Positions 34,833 to 45,600 of a DNA stretch of 64,000 nucleotides are shown here, in pieces. Below the pieces are notes generated by a model that made no database searches, was not told the DNA's origin, and saw only the letters and a list, made by a program, of their open reading frames with translations. The DNA is taken from NCBI RefSeq assembly GCF_013391805.1, contig NZ_CP058364.1:930501-994500 (forward strand), written 5' to 3'. The translations under genes and the position numbers were made by a program. The DNA is from Galbibacter sp. BG1. Its GTDB lineage: Bacteria; Bacteroidota; Bacteroidia; Flavobacteriales; Flavobacteriaceae. Position 1 is the first letter of the stretch. Each line of letters opens with the position of its first letter.

Positions 34833-36089
34833 TTAAAATTGTTTTGCAATAGCTTTGGCAGCCATAAAAGCGCCGGTCCATGCATTTTGAAAATTAAATC
34901 CGCCTGTAATCGCGTCAATATTTAATACTTCCCCTGCGAAATAAAGATTTTTGCAGATTTTGCTCTCGTAAGTCTTAAAGTCAATTTCTTTTAAATCCAC
35001 CCCTCCGGCAGTCACAAATTCTTCTTTAAAGGTGGTTTTCCCGTTTACATTATAAACTGCTGAAGTTAACTCCCCCACTAAATTTTGAAGTTGTTTTTTA
35101 TTGACCTCTGCCCAATTTAACTGTTCCTGAATCCCGGCAGCCCCTAGAATTTTGAACCACAAACGCTTTGGAAGTTCAAACGGGCGCGTGTTGAAAACCG
35201 TTTTTTTAGCTTCGGAAGATTTTATTTCCTTTAACAAGCCTAAAACTTCATCGGCGTTTAACTGCGGAAGCCAATTTACTTGAATTTTAAATTGATAGTT
35301 AAGGGCATGTAATTCCCTTGCTCCCCAAGCTGAAAGTTTTAAAATGGCAGGCCCACTCATTCCCCAATGCGTAATAAGCAAGGGGCCATTGGCTATGGCT
35401 TTTTTCCCATCGTCTAGCTTGATGGCTCTCCCTTTTCCATCCAACAGACTCACTTGTGCAGCAGAAGAAACCCCCATAAGCTCACTTATTCGGTCATCTT
35501 TTATATTAAATGTAAATAAGGATGGAACCGGCGAAATCACGCTATGCCCCAACGTTTCCATTTGTTGCCATATTTTTGGGTTACTTCCTGTGGCTATAAG
35601 TATTGTTTTGGATTGTAAGATACCTTGAGTAGTATCCAACTCCCAAGACGCAGTATCTCCTTGCTTAGGGGTTATATTTTTTACAGCGCAATTGGTGTTC
35701 ACTTTAATGCCTAATTTATCTACTTCGGAAGTAAAACAATCGATAATGGTTTGGGAAGAATCGGTTTCTGGAAACATGCGTCCGTCCTCTTCAATTTTCA
35801 GTTTCACGCCACGCTCTTCAAAAAAAGCTACTGTGTCTCCACTGCAAAAGCTATGAAAGGGCCCTCGAAGCTCTTTTCGCCCCCGTGGATATGCTTTTAC
35901 AAGTTCGTTTGGGATAAATTCGGCATGAGTAACATTGCAGCGCCCACCACCAGAAATTTTTACTTTATTGAGCACTTCCTTGCCCCTTTCTAAAATGACT
36001 ATCTGCAAATTTGGATTTTGCTGTGCTATTTGAATAGCCGCAAAAAATCCAGCCGCTCCACCACCCACTATAACTACATCTAAAACCAT
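34833..36089 (-). CDS. BaiN/HI0933-family NAD(P)/FAD-dependent flavoprotein
   Basis: 418 residues. It has an N-terminal FAD fold (VIVGGGAAGFFAAIQIA), a KVKISGGGRCNVTHAE motif characteristic of the HI0933/YhiN group, a central LLITHWGMSGPAIL motif, and a C-terminal CKNLYFAGEVLNIDAITGGFNFQ-type segment that closes the FAD site. Members are widespread and mostly uncharacterised; one relative (BaiN) reduces bile acid intermediates. It converges with tspO, whose stop is 4 bp away. Nothing nearby indicates a substrate. The gene's 5' side abuts a 21-bp tandem repeat array. Confidence 0.88.
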   Translation of the reverse strand: MVLDVVIVGGGAAGFFAAIQIAQQNPNLQIVILERGKEVLNKVKISGGGRCNVTHAEFIPNELVKAYPRGRKELRGPFHSFCSGDTVAFFEERGVKLKIEEDGRMFPETDSSQTIIDCFTSEVDKLGIKVNTNCAVKNITPKQGDTASWELDTTQGILQSKTILIATGSNPKIWQQMETLGHSVISPVPSLFTFNIKDDRISELMGVSSAAQVSLLDGKGRAIKLDDGKKAIANGPLLITHWGMSGPAILKLSAWGARELHALNYQFKIQVNWLPQLNADEVLGLLKEIKSSEAKKTVFNTRPFELPKRLWFKILGAAGIQEQLNWAEVNKKQLQNLVGELTSAVYNVNGKTTFKEEFVTAGGVDLKEIDFKTYESKICKNLYFAGEVLNIDAITGGFNFQNAWTGAFMAAKAIAKQF

Positions 36090-36142
36090 AGGGCAAAGTT
36101 AGTTTTTTTGCCCGTACTATAATTAATCTATTTTTTAATGAC

Positions 36143-36415
36143 TGCAAAGCCTTCTCCGGGTTGTACAAAATCATCTTCGAGTCCTGCAAAACCTTCTCAA
36201 AGTCGTGCAAAGACATTTCAGATTCATACAAAGCCTTCTCTGAGTAGTGCAAAAACATCTCGAAGTCGTGCAAAGACAGTTCAGATTCATGCAAAGCCTT
36301 CTCTGAGTGGTGCAAAAACATCTCAAAGTCGTGCAAGACATACTTGTATATATACAAAAACATTTTGGAATCGTACTTAGACTTCTATGAGGTATGCAAG
36401 CCGCACTGCAAGTTG
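36143..36415. repeat. 21-bp tandem repeat array (13 units)
   Basis: Thirteen successive 21-bp units without indels; consensus approximately TGCAAAGnCTTCTCnnAGTCG. Units 4-6 (36206-36268) and 7-9 (36269-36331) form a 63-bp higher-order repeat with few differences. The last four units are degenerate. Because 21 bp is seven codons, both strands stay open and the minus strand gives heptad-like Leu/Glu peptides. I regard these as by-products. It lies in the 503-bp gap between the BaiN-like gene and the porin. Confidence 0.9.
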
Positions 36416-36592
36416 TTAAATCCTTTCTGGAGGTTGAAATGCAATAATTATAGCATTAAGATTAAATAAGCTGGTAAATCGAGTCTGAAATCCTGCTAAA
36501 AAAAGTGGATTAGCTTGCCTAACCGTGGTGAGCAGTCAGGCTCAACTTACAATGTTGATTTGGCAGTACCTACTTATCAACATTGAGTTTTA
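36416..36592. other. Intergenic remainder after the tandem array
   Basis: The part of the 36090-36592 gap beyond the repeat array contains no gene or recognisable element; a terminator for the porin gene is not obvious. Confidence 0.4.
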
Positions 36593-37834
36593 CTAAAAGT
36601 AAAACATAAATCCAAAACTTATACGCATGGCATCCCGGCTTTTAGACTCTGCAATAAACTGGTCGTTTACAAAGCCTTCGCCAGAGAGTTTTTTAACCCC
36701 ATAATCAAGTTCCAAACCAATCGTCATTCGATCGTAAGGATCGTACATTACATTAAAAATTCCGTAGAAATGCCTATGGTCCATATTCCCATTAAGATAA
36801 ATGCTGGGTTCCTCATCCTCCGGAAAAAAAATATGCCGCGTAGCATTATCTGTATAGAAATAGGTGTAACCAAAAACGAGGTTGGTGTGAATTTTAGGGT
36901 GAAAGAAATATTCGTAGGAAGCCCATCCACCGAGGGCAGGGGTAGCACTAAAACTATTGTTCTTGGTAGGAAAGCCATCGTAACCATGACCAGAAATAGT
37001 GGTCATGTAAGCGGTAATACCTTTACCACCAACGAATTGAAACTGCAGATTATTTCTGGAATTTATACGGCGATAAATCCCAGAAAAACTAAAACCATAA
37101 CCAAAAAAGCCATCTTCCTCTTGGTTGAGCTTATATCGAATATATCTATAAACAGAAGACAGACGGAGATGTCCCCAAGGCTTTTCAAATTTCATGGCCG
37201 CAGTTAAATCTGGCACATATTGATTGGCTTCCTCCACATAAGGTTCTAAATCTTTATATCTCGTATAGTCGTTTATCGGTGCTTCCAGACTAATCTCATA
37301 AATAAAATTGGGGTTACGCAAGGTATTTTTATATTTTATATGCAGTGTTCGCAACCAGATTCCAGACGGTGGCCCTTCCCATTCCATGATGTCTGGCCAT
37401 AAAATTTCGTCTCCGAAGTTGTTCCAATTCTGTCCGATTTGCCAGTGTTCTGTTTCCACAAAGGCCCGGCGTAAACGTACGCGGCCATCACCTCCCCAAA
37501 AATCGGATTCTACCACTGCGTCTACTTTTTTGCCACTATCTAAAATAAGACTGGTTTCCATGCGGATTTGCGTTTGGTAAAGGTCTACATTTAAGCTTTT
37601 GGAGTCGTCTGTACCAAAAACATTAATACTCCCAACGGCAAAAGTTTCGCTGTCCTGCAATCCTCCAAAAACATCAAAATAACCGTTGAGTTTCATGTTT
37701 ACCCCCAGACTAGCTTTGTAGCGAGGCAACTCACCGACCGAATCTTTCGCCTGCACCGATAACAAACGATCTTGGGCCTCCATCGAAACGAGACCACATA
37801 TATTCAGAAAAAAACAAAGTAATAGCCTCCTCAT
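36593..37834 (-). CDS. DcaP-family trimeric outer membrane porin-like protein
   Basis: 413 residues with a signal peptide (LVSMEAQ) and a long series of amphipathic beta strands ending in FGFMFYF, a C-terminal Phe typical of outer-membrane barrels. Segments such as FDVFGGLQDSETF, RLRRAFVETEHWQIGQNW and WPDIMEWEGPPSGIWLRT fit the DcaP group, trimeric porins described for dicarboxylate or similar small-molecule uptake. No transporter or enzyme operon accompanies it, so its substrate is open. The start at 37834 gives a proper signal sequence. The opposite-strand frames are shadows of this gene. Confidence 0.8.
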   Translation of the reverse strand: MRRLLLCFFLNICGLVSMEAQDRLLSVQAKDSVGELPRYKASLGVNMKLNGYFDVFGGLQDSETFAVGSINVFGTDDSKSLNVDLYQTQIRMETSLILDSGKKVDAVVESDFWGGDGRVRLRRAFVETEHWQIGQNWNNFGDEILWPDIMEWEGPPSGIWLRTLHIKYKNTLRNPNFIYEISLEAPINDYTRYKDLEPYVEEANQYVPDLTAAMKFEKPWGHLRLSSVYRYIRYKLNQEEDGFFGYGFSFSGIYRRINSRNNLQFQFVGGKGITAYMTTISGHGYDGFPTKNNSFSATPALGGWASYEYFFHPKIHTNLVFGYTYFYTDNATRHIFFPEDEEPSIYLNGNMDHRHFYGIFNVMYDPYDRMTIGLELDYGVKKLSGEGFVNDQFIAESKSRDAMRISFGFMFYF

Positions 37835-37933
37835 GGTAAATCTTTTAGAAACGAGAGGTGTGGAGGAATTTAAAAATACAATATTTTAAGTTTAAAATGG
37901 CTATAATATAAAACATATCCCATATATAATTTA

Positions 37934-37941
37934 TATATTTG
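37934..37941 (+). promoter_or_regulatory. Probable -7 promoter box of the toxin-antitoxin pair
   Basis: TATATTTG is an exact TAnnTTTG match that ends 16 bp before the antitoxin ATG at 37958. It lies in AT-rich DNA; no -33 TTTG is clear. Confidence 0.48.
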
Positions 37942-37957
37942 TTGAAATTTATTTGAA

Positions 37958-38209
37958 ATGAAAAAATTAATAGACATTGAAGAGGATCTTTTGTATAAAT
38001 TGAAGCTGTTGGCAGTACACGAAAACATGAGTGTAAAAGCACTTATGGAAAAAGCCGTAGCATTTTTTGTGGAGCATAAACAAAATCTGCGTGCAGAAGC
38101 GTTATCAGACGAAGAAAAGGAAGACCTTGGGTTGCTTCTTCTTATGAATCAAGCTGAAAACGATAGCTATGTGAGTGAAGAAGAAATTATGAAGGCACTC
38201 AAAGAATGA
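37958..38209 (+). CDS. Antitoxin of a RelE/ParE-type system (RHH-like)
   Basis: 83 residues. The N-terminus (KKLIDIEEDLLYKLKLLAVHENMSVKALMEKAV) resembles a ribbon-helix-helix DNA-binding fold, and the acidic tail (LSDEEKEDLGLLLLMNQAE...EEEIMKAL) would wrap the toxin. Its stop codon overlaps the toxin start (ATGA at 38206), so expression is coupled. Antitoxin-first order is the usual one, in contrast to the higBA pair. Identification rests on the pairing and size more than on a unique motif. Confidence 0.82.
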   Translation: MKKLIDIEEDLLYKLKLLAVHENMSVKALMEKAVAFFVEHKQNLRAEALSDEEKEDLGLLLLMNQAENDSYVSEEEIMKALKE

Positions 38210-38472
38210 CAGTAAAATACAAATCCAGTTTTCTCAAGGATATTAAAAACATCAAAGACAAAAAGCTAAAATCCCGAATAACTGATTGTATTGTTGAAAT
38301 AAAGCAAAGTGATAGACTTACAGATCTTAAAAGTATTAAAAAATTAAAAGGCCATCAGTATGCGTATAGACTTAGAGTAGGAGATTATAGAATCGGTCTT
38401 TTTTTAAAAAATGACGTTGTCGAATTGGCAAGAGTGGTTAAAAGAAACGATATTTATAAGCTTTTTCCTTAA
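38206..38472 (+). CDS. RelE/ParE family toxin
   Basis: 88 residues with the RelE core: SSFLKDIKNIKDKKLKSRI near the N-terminus, KKLKGHQYAYRLRVGDYRIGLF in the centre and ARVVKRNDIYKLFP at the C-terminus. The Arg-rich YRLRVGDYRIG strand is the usual substrate-binding part. It likely acts as an mRNA interferase or gyrase inhibitor controlled by the overlapping antitoxin. It converges with the glycerophosphodiesterase gene with an 8-bp gap. Confidence 0.88.
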   Translation: MTVKYKSSFLKDIKNIKDKKLKSRITDCIVEIKQSDRLTDLKSIKKLKGHQYAYRLRVGDYRIGLFLKNDVVELARVVKRNDIYKLFP

Positions 38473-38480
38473 GAAGATTA

Positions 38481-39233
38481 TTATTTCACCCTTTCTGGAA
38501 AATCAGTGATAATTCCTTCTACTCCAAAAGATTTTATTTTGGTAATGGCTTCTGGTTCATTAACCGTCCAAGTGTAAACCTTAAAACCGCGACTTTGCAT
38601 TTCAGCTACGTTTTCCTTGGTAAGGATTTTATAATTGGAATGAATAGCTTCTGCATTTAAAAAATCGGCTTCTGGAATCGCATTTACCAAATCGTTACTG
38701 GTAAGCACACCAATGGGCATATCTATATCCAATTCCCGAGTAATTCGTAATTCTTCCCAATTAAAGCTAGAAATAATAAAATCATCTTTTTTCCAGCCTT
38801 TTTCGACAATGTATTCTTGTATGATTTCATGAACGGGATTGGCCGTGTTTTTACCCTTTAGCTCAATATTTAGTCGAACTTTTTTATCTATAAGATCTAA
38901 AACTTGTTGCAAGGTTGGAATAGAAAAACCGCCATTTAACTTAATTTCATCCAGTTCTTTCTTGGTGTAATTTTCAATGGGACCATTTCCGTTGGTAAGT
39001 CTTTCCAAAGTTTCGTCGTGAAAAACAACCACAGTACCATCTGCAATGGTAAAAACATCAATTTCGATGGCATCAACACCTAAATCCATCGCTTTTTGTA
39101 TGGATGGCAAACTGTTTTCCATTACATGCCCTTTGGCACCGCGATGACCGATGGTTAATGTTTTTTTCATTTGGCTATAGCTTTGGTAGCTAAATAATAC
39201 AATAGCGATATAGATAAAGCTTCTTTTTCTCAT
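38481..39233 (-). CDS. Glycerophosphodiester phosphodiesterase, exported
   Basis: 250 residues with a signal peptide (IAIVLFSYQSYSQ) and a GDPD TIM barrel: catalytic HRGAKG with the following Glu in MENSLPS, metal ligands EIDVF and VVFHDETLERLT, and a C-terminal YTWTVNEPEAITKIKSFGVEGIITDFP. It hydrolyses glycerophosphodiesters to glycerol-3-phosphate and alcohol outside the cytoplasm. The start at 39233 gives the signal sequence; the internal Met before KKTLTIGHRG would give a cytosolic form and is less likely. No phosphate-transport genes are adjacent. Family is firm. Confidence 0.9.
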   Translation of the reverse strand: MRKRSFIYIAIVLFSYQSYSQMKKTLTIGHRGAKGHVMENSLPSIQKAMDLGVDAIEIDVFTIADGTVVVFHDETLERLTNGNGPIENYTKKELDEIKLNGGFSIPTLQQVLDLIDKKVRLNIELKGKNTANPVHEIIQEYIVEKGWKKDDFIISSFNWEELRITRELDIDMPIGVLTSNDLVNAIPEADFLNAEAIHSNYKILTKENVAEMQSRGFKVYTWTVNEPEAITKIKSFGVEGIITDFPERVK

Positions 39234-39240
39234 TTACTTT

Positions 39241-39400
39241 CATTTTTTTGCTCGCCCAAAAAAACGAAACAAAAAAGGGCGCCTTATCAAAGGAATTTTT
39301 TCGACAATTAAGTCGAAAAACCGAGGTCAAAACTCCGCGTCGCCTCGTGCCTCTGCTCCTGTTTTCGGAGCTTTTGCCCCCTATTCTATGATAAGGTGTT
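39241..39400. repeat. Candidate MITE-like or repetitive inverted-repeat element
   Basis: Arms CGCCTTATCA (39280-39289) and TGATAAGGTG (39389-39398) are inverted and about 100 bp apart. Between them lie a hairpin TTTTTCGAC-AATTAA-GTCGAAAAA (39297-39320) and a GCTCC...GGAGC hairpin near 39349-39371. The left flank CTCGCCCAAAAAAACGAAAC resembles intergenic repeats found in other Bacteroidota genomes. No ORF is present. Confidence 0.5.
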
Positions 39401-39410
39401 TTGCTTCATT

Positions 39411-41297
39411 TTATTGAAGCTCAAAAATAAACGATTGCAATGGAGCAAGTGTGATTTTCACAAATCCTTTACCGTTTCTTAAAGTAAGCTCGCTTTCACT
39501 TCCGTAGAGCAGATCCTTCAAAGGATATTTTTCATTCTCTAAACTCCATTTGGTAATTATTTCTGAAGGAATCTGAAGTTCAAACTCATGGGAAACATCG
39601 GTGTCAAAATTGGAAACTACGATCAATTTTTCATTTTCCGTAAATCGAACAAACGAGAACACCCTATGGTTGTAGTTTTCAGTATTTTCTTTATTGAAAT
39701 AGTGTATTTCCTTGCTCTCACCCATAATAGCTTCGCTATGGGTGGCTACGTTTAATAGACGTTTGTAAAAATCACGTAGCTCTTTCTCTTCTTCGGAAAG
39801 TTGGCCGCCATCGAACTTACCATCGTTCATCCATCTTTGGTGATGAGGTACGCCAATATAATCGAAAATGGAGGTTCTACTCGGGTCTCCAAAACCAGCA
39901 TCTTCCGCGCCAGGTTCACCAACTTCTTGACCGAAATAAATCATCATCGGGGAAGTTCCTATGGTTGCCAAAACGGTCATGGCAGGTTTTGCGGTAGCCG
40001 CATTTCCCACAAATTCCGGACTCGCAATACGGTGCTCGTCATGGTTTTCAAGGAAATAAAGCATGTGCGACTCGATGTCTTCATATTTATTGCGAACAAC
40101 AGGAATATGGTCGGTCCAGCCGTAGCCTTTCATTATGTGCTTTATGGAATCGTACATATCTACTTTGTCATACAGATAATCCATTTTTCCTTTGTGTAAG
40201 TAGGCTCGGTACAAATCTGGGTTATACACTTCGGCCATTAAAAATGCATCTGGATTTTTCATTTTAATGTGCGAATTCATATAGCTCCAAAACTCCACAG
40301 GCACCATTTCTGCCATGTCGTAACGGAAACCATCCACGCCAAAATCGATCCAATATAAGGCAATATCCTTAAACTTCACCCAAGAATCGGGCACTTCTTT
40401 TCCTTGCCAGAACTCAAAATGTTTTTTATAGGATTCATTTTCAAAATTTTCAGGAAGCGTATCAAAATCTTTATGTCCATCTGGCGATACTCCGTAATTC
40501 ACCTTAACGGTTTCGTACCAATCATTTTGGTCGGGTTGTGAAGCTCTTGCTCCATTGCCCGTCCATTTTGCTGGATTTTCATCAAACTTTCCATCAATCA
40601 AAGCATGCTCTTCGCCACCCAACGGTTTATAGTCATCGCGCCATTCCGGTAAGGTGAAGGCTTCGTTTGGATTGTAATAAAAGTTGTTGTCTTTTCTGTA
40701 AGTAACGGTTACGTCATCGGAAGCTCCAAAACTTTCTACCCCTTCAGGGTTGGTAATTCCTTCATAATTACGGGCCACATGATTGGGAACAATGTCGATA
40801 ATAACTTTAAGGTTTTTTCCGTGGGTACGCTCCACGAGTGCTTTAAATTCATCTAAACGATTCGCAGGATTGTCCGCCAAATCAGGATTCACATTATAAT
40901 AATCCTTAACAGCATACGGCGATCCAGCACGGCCTTTAACCACTTCTGGGTCGTCATTGGAAATTCCGTAAGCGGTGTAATCATTTACTAGGGCGTGATG
41001 CGGAACTCCTGTATACCAAATATGGGTTATGCCCAAATCTTTTATTTCAGAAAGAGCTTTATCCGTAAAATCGGAAAATTTACCAACACCATTCTCCTCA
41101 ATAGTGCCCCAAGGCTTGTTGGTTGTATTTGTATTACCAAATAAACGTGTAAACACTTGGTAAATTACTATTTTGGAATTCTGCTCTTTTTTAATTTCTT
41201 TCTTCATCTCTTTGGTGTTGGAACAAGCGATAACTAAAGATAATAAGATTGCGGAGAATAGTATTTGTTTTGGGTTTATCATTTTATAAAACTTCAA
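39411..41297 (-). CDS. GH13 alpha-amylase family lipoprotein
   Basis: 628 residues with a lipobox at Cys25 (LVIAC). The GH13 catalytic residues are Asp327 (GFRYDMAE, nucleophile), Glu356 (FLMAEVYNP, acid/base) and Asp420 (ENHDEHR). A C-terminal beta-sandwich follows the barrel (about 530-628). As a lipoprotein it acts at a membrane outside the cytoplasm, hydrolysing alpha-1,4 glucans or maltodextrins. Its start overlaps the end of the next upstream GH13 gene by 14 bp, so the two are co-translated from the minus-strand alpha-glucan operon. Subfamily and product size are not assignable by eye. Confidence 0.92.
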   Translation of the reverse strand: MKFYKMINPKQILFSAILLSLVIACSNTKEMKKEIKKEQNSKIVIYQVFTRLFGNTNTTNKPWGTIEENGVGKFSDFTDKALSEIKDLGITHIWYTGVPHHALVNDYTAYGISNDDPEVVKGRAGSPYAVKDYYNVNPDLADNPANRLDEFKALVERTHGKNLKVIIDIVPNHVARNYEGITNPEGVESFGASDDVTVTYRKDNNFYYNPNEAFTLPEWRDDYKPLGGEEHALIDGKFDENPAKWTGNGARASQPDQNDWYETVKVNYGVSPDGHKDFDTLPENFENESYKKHFEFWQGKEVPDSWVKFKDIALYWIDFGVDGFRYDMAEMVPVEFWSYMNSHIKMKNPDAFLMAEVYNPDLYRAYLHKGKMDYLYDKVDMYDSIKHIMKGYGWTDHIPVVRNKYEDIESHMLYFLENHDEHRIASPEFVGNAATAKPAMTVLATIGTSPMMIYFGQEVGEPGAEDAGFGDPSRTSIFDYIGVPHHQRWMNDGKFDGGQLSEEEKELRDFYKRLLNVATHSEAIMGESKEIHYFNKENTENYNHRVFSFVRFTENEKLIVVSNFDTDVSHEFELQIPSEIITKWSLENEKYPLKDLLYGSESELTLRNGKGFVKITLAPLQSFIFELQ

Positions 41298-43125
41298 TTA
41301 TATAACTCGTTTTGCCAGCGACTTTAAGTGTTTCGTTAAGCGATAGTTCTTTTTCTGAAATAATATCAACTCCTTTTTTGGCATTCTTAATATTTTCTTG
41401 AAAACGGCTTAAATCCAATGAACGCTCATCTTCGCTATTGTTGATAACCACCATTACCGATTCCTTTTCATTATGCCTGAAATAAACATACACTTCTTCC
41501 TGCGGAATATATTGCGTGGTTTTCCCTGAATGGATTACGGTTTTGTTTTTTCTCCAATTGAATAGTTTGGAGGTAAAATCGAAGTACTCATTCTGACTTT
41601 CCGTTCTTTCTGATGCGTTGAAAGCGTTTATTTCATCACCTTCCCAGCCACCCGGGAAGTCTCGCCTAATGTCGCCATCTCCTTTTCCTTTGTCGCCTGC
41701 CATTCCAATTTCTGAGCCGTAATACACCTGAGGAATTCCCCGTACAGTTGCCATCAATGTCATTACCAGCTTGTAGTCCTCTATGTTTTTGTAAATCTCA
41801 TTTATTCGCCCGGTGTCGTGATTTTCGGCAAAAACCAGAATATTATCAATGTTTGGGTACAGAAAATCATTCACGAAGTTTTCATATAATTGAATAGTCC
41901 CCTTATCCCAAGAAGGATTTTTTTCATTGAAAACCGCTGTTACCGCATCGTGCAAGGTAAAGTCCATAACACTTGGTAAATGCGAATTATAATTTTGGAT
42001 AGCACCAATTTTACTGTCCTTCTGCCAATAAGCGATTTGTGCTTGGTCGTGCATCCAAATTTCACCTACAATATTAAAATTAGGATATTCGTCCATTATC
42101 GTTTTTGTCCACTCGGCAATTCCTTCTTTATCATTGTAAGAATAAGTATCAACTCTGAAACCATCCAAATCGGCATATTCAATCCACCAAATGGCATTTT
42201 GTATAAGGTAATTCAGCACTAACGGATTGGATTGATTTAAATCGGGCATCGATTTTACAAACCACCCATCCATACACATTTTATAATCTATTGTAGAAGC
42301 ATTCGGATCCATTTGAGTGCTCATTCGGTAGTTGGTCTGGGCATATCCCGGAAATTGATGAATCCATTCGTATGTTGGTAAATCCTTTACCATCCAATGT
42401 TCGGCGCCCCAATGATTTACCACATAATCCATAATCAATTTCATGTCTCGCTTGTGCATTTCCGAAGCCAGTCTTTTATAATCTTCGTTGGTTCCGTAGC
42501 GTGCATCTACTTTATAAACATCGCTTTGTCCGTATGTGTGATAAGAATATTCCGCATCGTTATCTTCGCCCATGGGCGTACTCCAAATAGCGGTAGCACC
42601 TAAACTTTCAATATAGTCTAAGTGGTCGATAATCCCTTGGATATCGCCCCCATGTCGTCCACCTTGTTTGGTTCGGTCTGCTTTCTCGGTAAGTCCATCA
42701 ACACTGTCATTGGATGGGTTTCCGTTTGCAAAGCGATCCGGCATCAATAAATAAATCATATCGGAAGAATCGAAGCCTTTTCTATTGGCTGAATTTTCTT
42801 TTCTCGATTTCAATTCATAATCGAAAGTTTCCTTGATTCTTCCATTTTCGGAAAAAGAAAGTGTATAGTTTCCTGCGGAATGTCCTTCTAGTTCAATGGT
42901 AACAAATAAGTAATTCGGATTCTCCGTTTTCTTTACCTCCTTTATATTCAATTCTTCAATGGATGGCTGTAATGAAGAAATATTATCTCCATACACCATC
43001 AATTGAATTTCGCTTTTTTTCATCCCGCTCCACCAAAAAGGAGGCTCTATTTTTTTTATTTGTGCGGTAGCTGAAAGCTGAATCAGAAAGGCAACTAAAA
43101 AAGGTAAAGCGTATTTCATTTTCAT
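41284..43125 (-). CDS. GH13 neopullulanase/cyclomaltodextrinase-like enzyme (SusA-type)
   Basis: 613 residues with a cleavable signal (LIQLSATAQ), so periplasmic. An N-terminal Ig-like cyclomaltodextrinase domain (about 22-105, PPFWWSGMKKSEIQLMVYG) precedes the barrel, with DGFRVDTY (nucleophile Asp), NIVGEIWMHD (acid/base Glu) and FAENHDTGRI (Asp). A short C-terminal beta domain ends the protein. This build is that of SusA neopullulanase, which cuts maltodextrins that have entered the periplasm. It overlaps the downstream GH13 lipoprotein by 14 bp and is separated from the GH97 gene by a REP-like gap. Confidence 0.92.
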   Translation of the reverse strand: MKMKYALPFLVAFLIQLSATAQIKKIEPPFWWSGMKKSEIQLMVYGDNISSLQPSIEELNIKEVKKTENPNYLFVTIELEGHSAGNYTLSFSENGRIKETFDYELKSRKENSANRKGFDSSDMIYLLMPDRFANGNPSNDSVDGLTEKADRTKQGGRHGGDIQGIIDHLDYIESLGATAIWSTPMGEDNDAEYSYHTYGQSDVYKVDARYGTNEDYKRLASEMHKRDMKLIMDYVVNHWGAEHWMVKDLPTYEWIHQFPGYAQTNYRMSTQMDPNASTIDYKMCMDGWFVKSMPDLNQSNPLVLNYLIQNAIWWIEYADLDGFRVDTYSYNDKEGIAEWTKTIMDEYPNFNIVGEIWMHDQAQIAYWQKDSKIGAIQNYNSHLPSVMDFTLHDAVTAVFNEKNPSWDKGTIQLYENFVNDFLYPNIDNILVFAENHDTGRINEIYKNIEDYKLVMTLMATVRGIPQVYYGSEIGMAGDKGKGDGDIRRDFPGGWEGDEINAFNASERTESQNEYFDFTSKLFNWRKNKTVIHSGKTTQYIPQEEVYVYFRHNEKESVMVVINNSEDERSLDLSRFQENIKNAKKGVDIISEKELSLNETLKVAGKTSYIIEVL

Positions 43126-43366
43126 TGTTTTTGGTTTTATTTATGTTGTTGATGTCTTGGCGAATCCCACTCCAAAGTGGGATGTGGCCATCTCCCCGAA
43201 AAACTCACTAGTTTGATTAGGGAGATCGCCGCGCTTCCTTCGGTCGCTCGCGAAGACGTCTTCACGAGGGAGGAACGACCGTGGTGATCTCCTGAAAATT
43301 ACTACTTCATTTTAGGAGATTGTCACACTCCTTCGTCGTTCGCAAAGACGTTAGTATTCAGCATAA
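43126..43366. repeat. REP-like palindromic repeats inside the alpha-glucan operon
   Basis: The 241-bp gap holds a perfect hairpin ATCCCACT-CCAA-AGTGGGAT (43164-43183) and several longer inverted segments. Among them are CTTCCTTCGGTCGCTCGCGA (near 43236-43255) and a partner CCTTCGTCGTTCGCAAAGACG close to 43331, typical of Bacteroidota intergenic repeats. It separates the GH97 and GH13 genes and could attenuate or stabilise the transcript. Confidence 0.68.
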
Positions 43367-45481
<2,115 letters not shown>

Positions 45482-45600
45482 CTATATATTTTTTAAATTT
45501 TCATGCTTTTCGGATTTTACAACCTTTTGAAAAAAGCCTTCGATCTACCCAAAATGTAACGGCAGACAGGCAAGCTTAGGCTGACAGGTATTGCGTGAAA

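Noticed and set aside
36138-36380. Plus-strand frame over the second array (80 residues)
   Set aside because: Open only because 21 bp is divisible by three; composition is a repeat artefact and it has no neighbours or homologue that I recognise.
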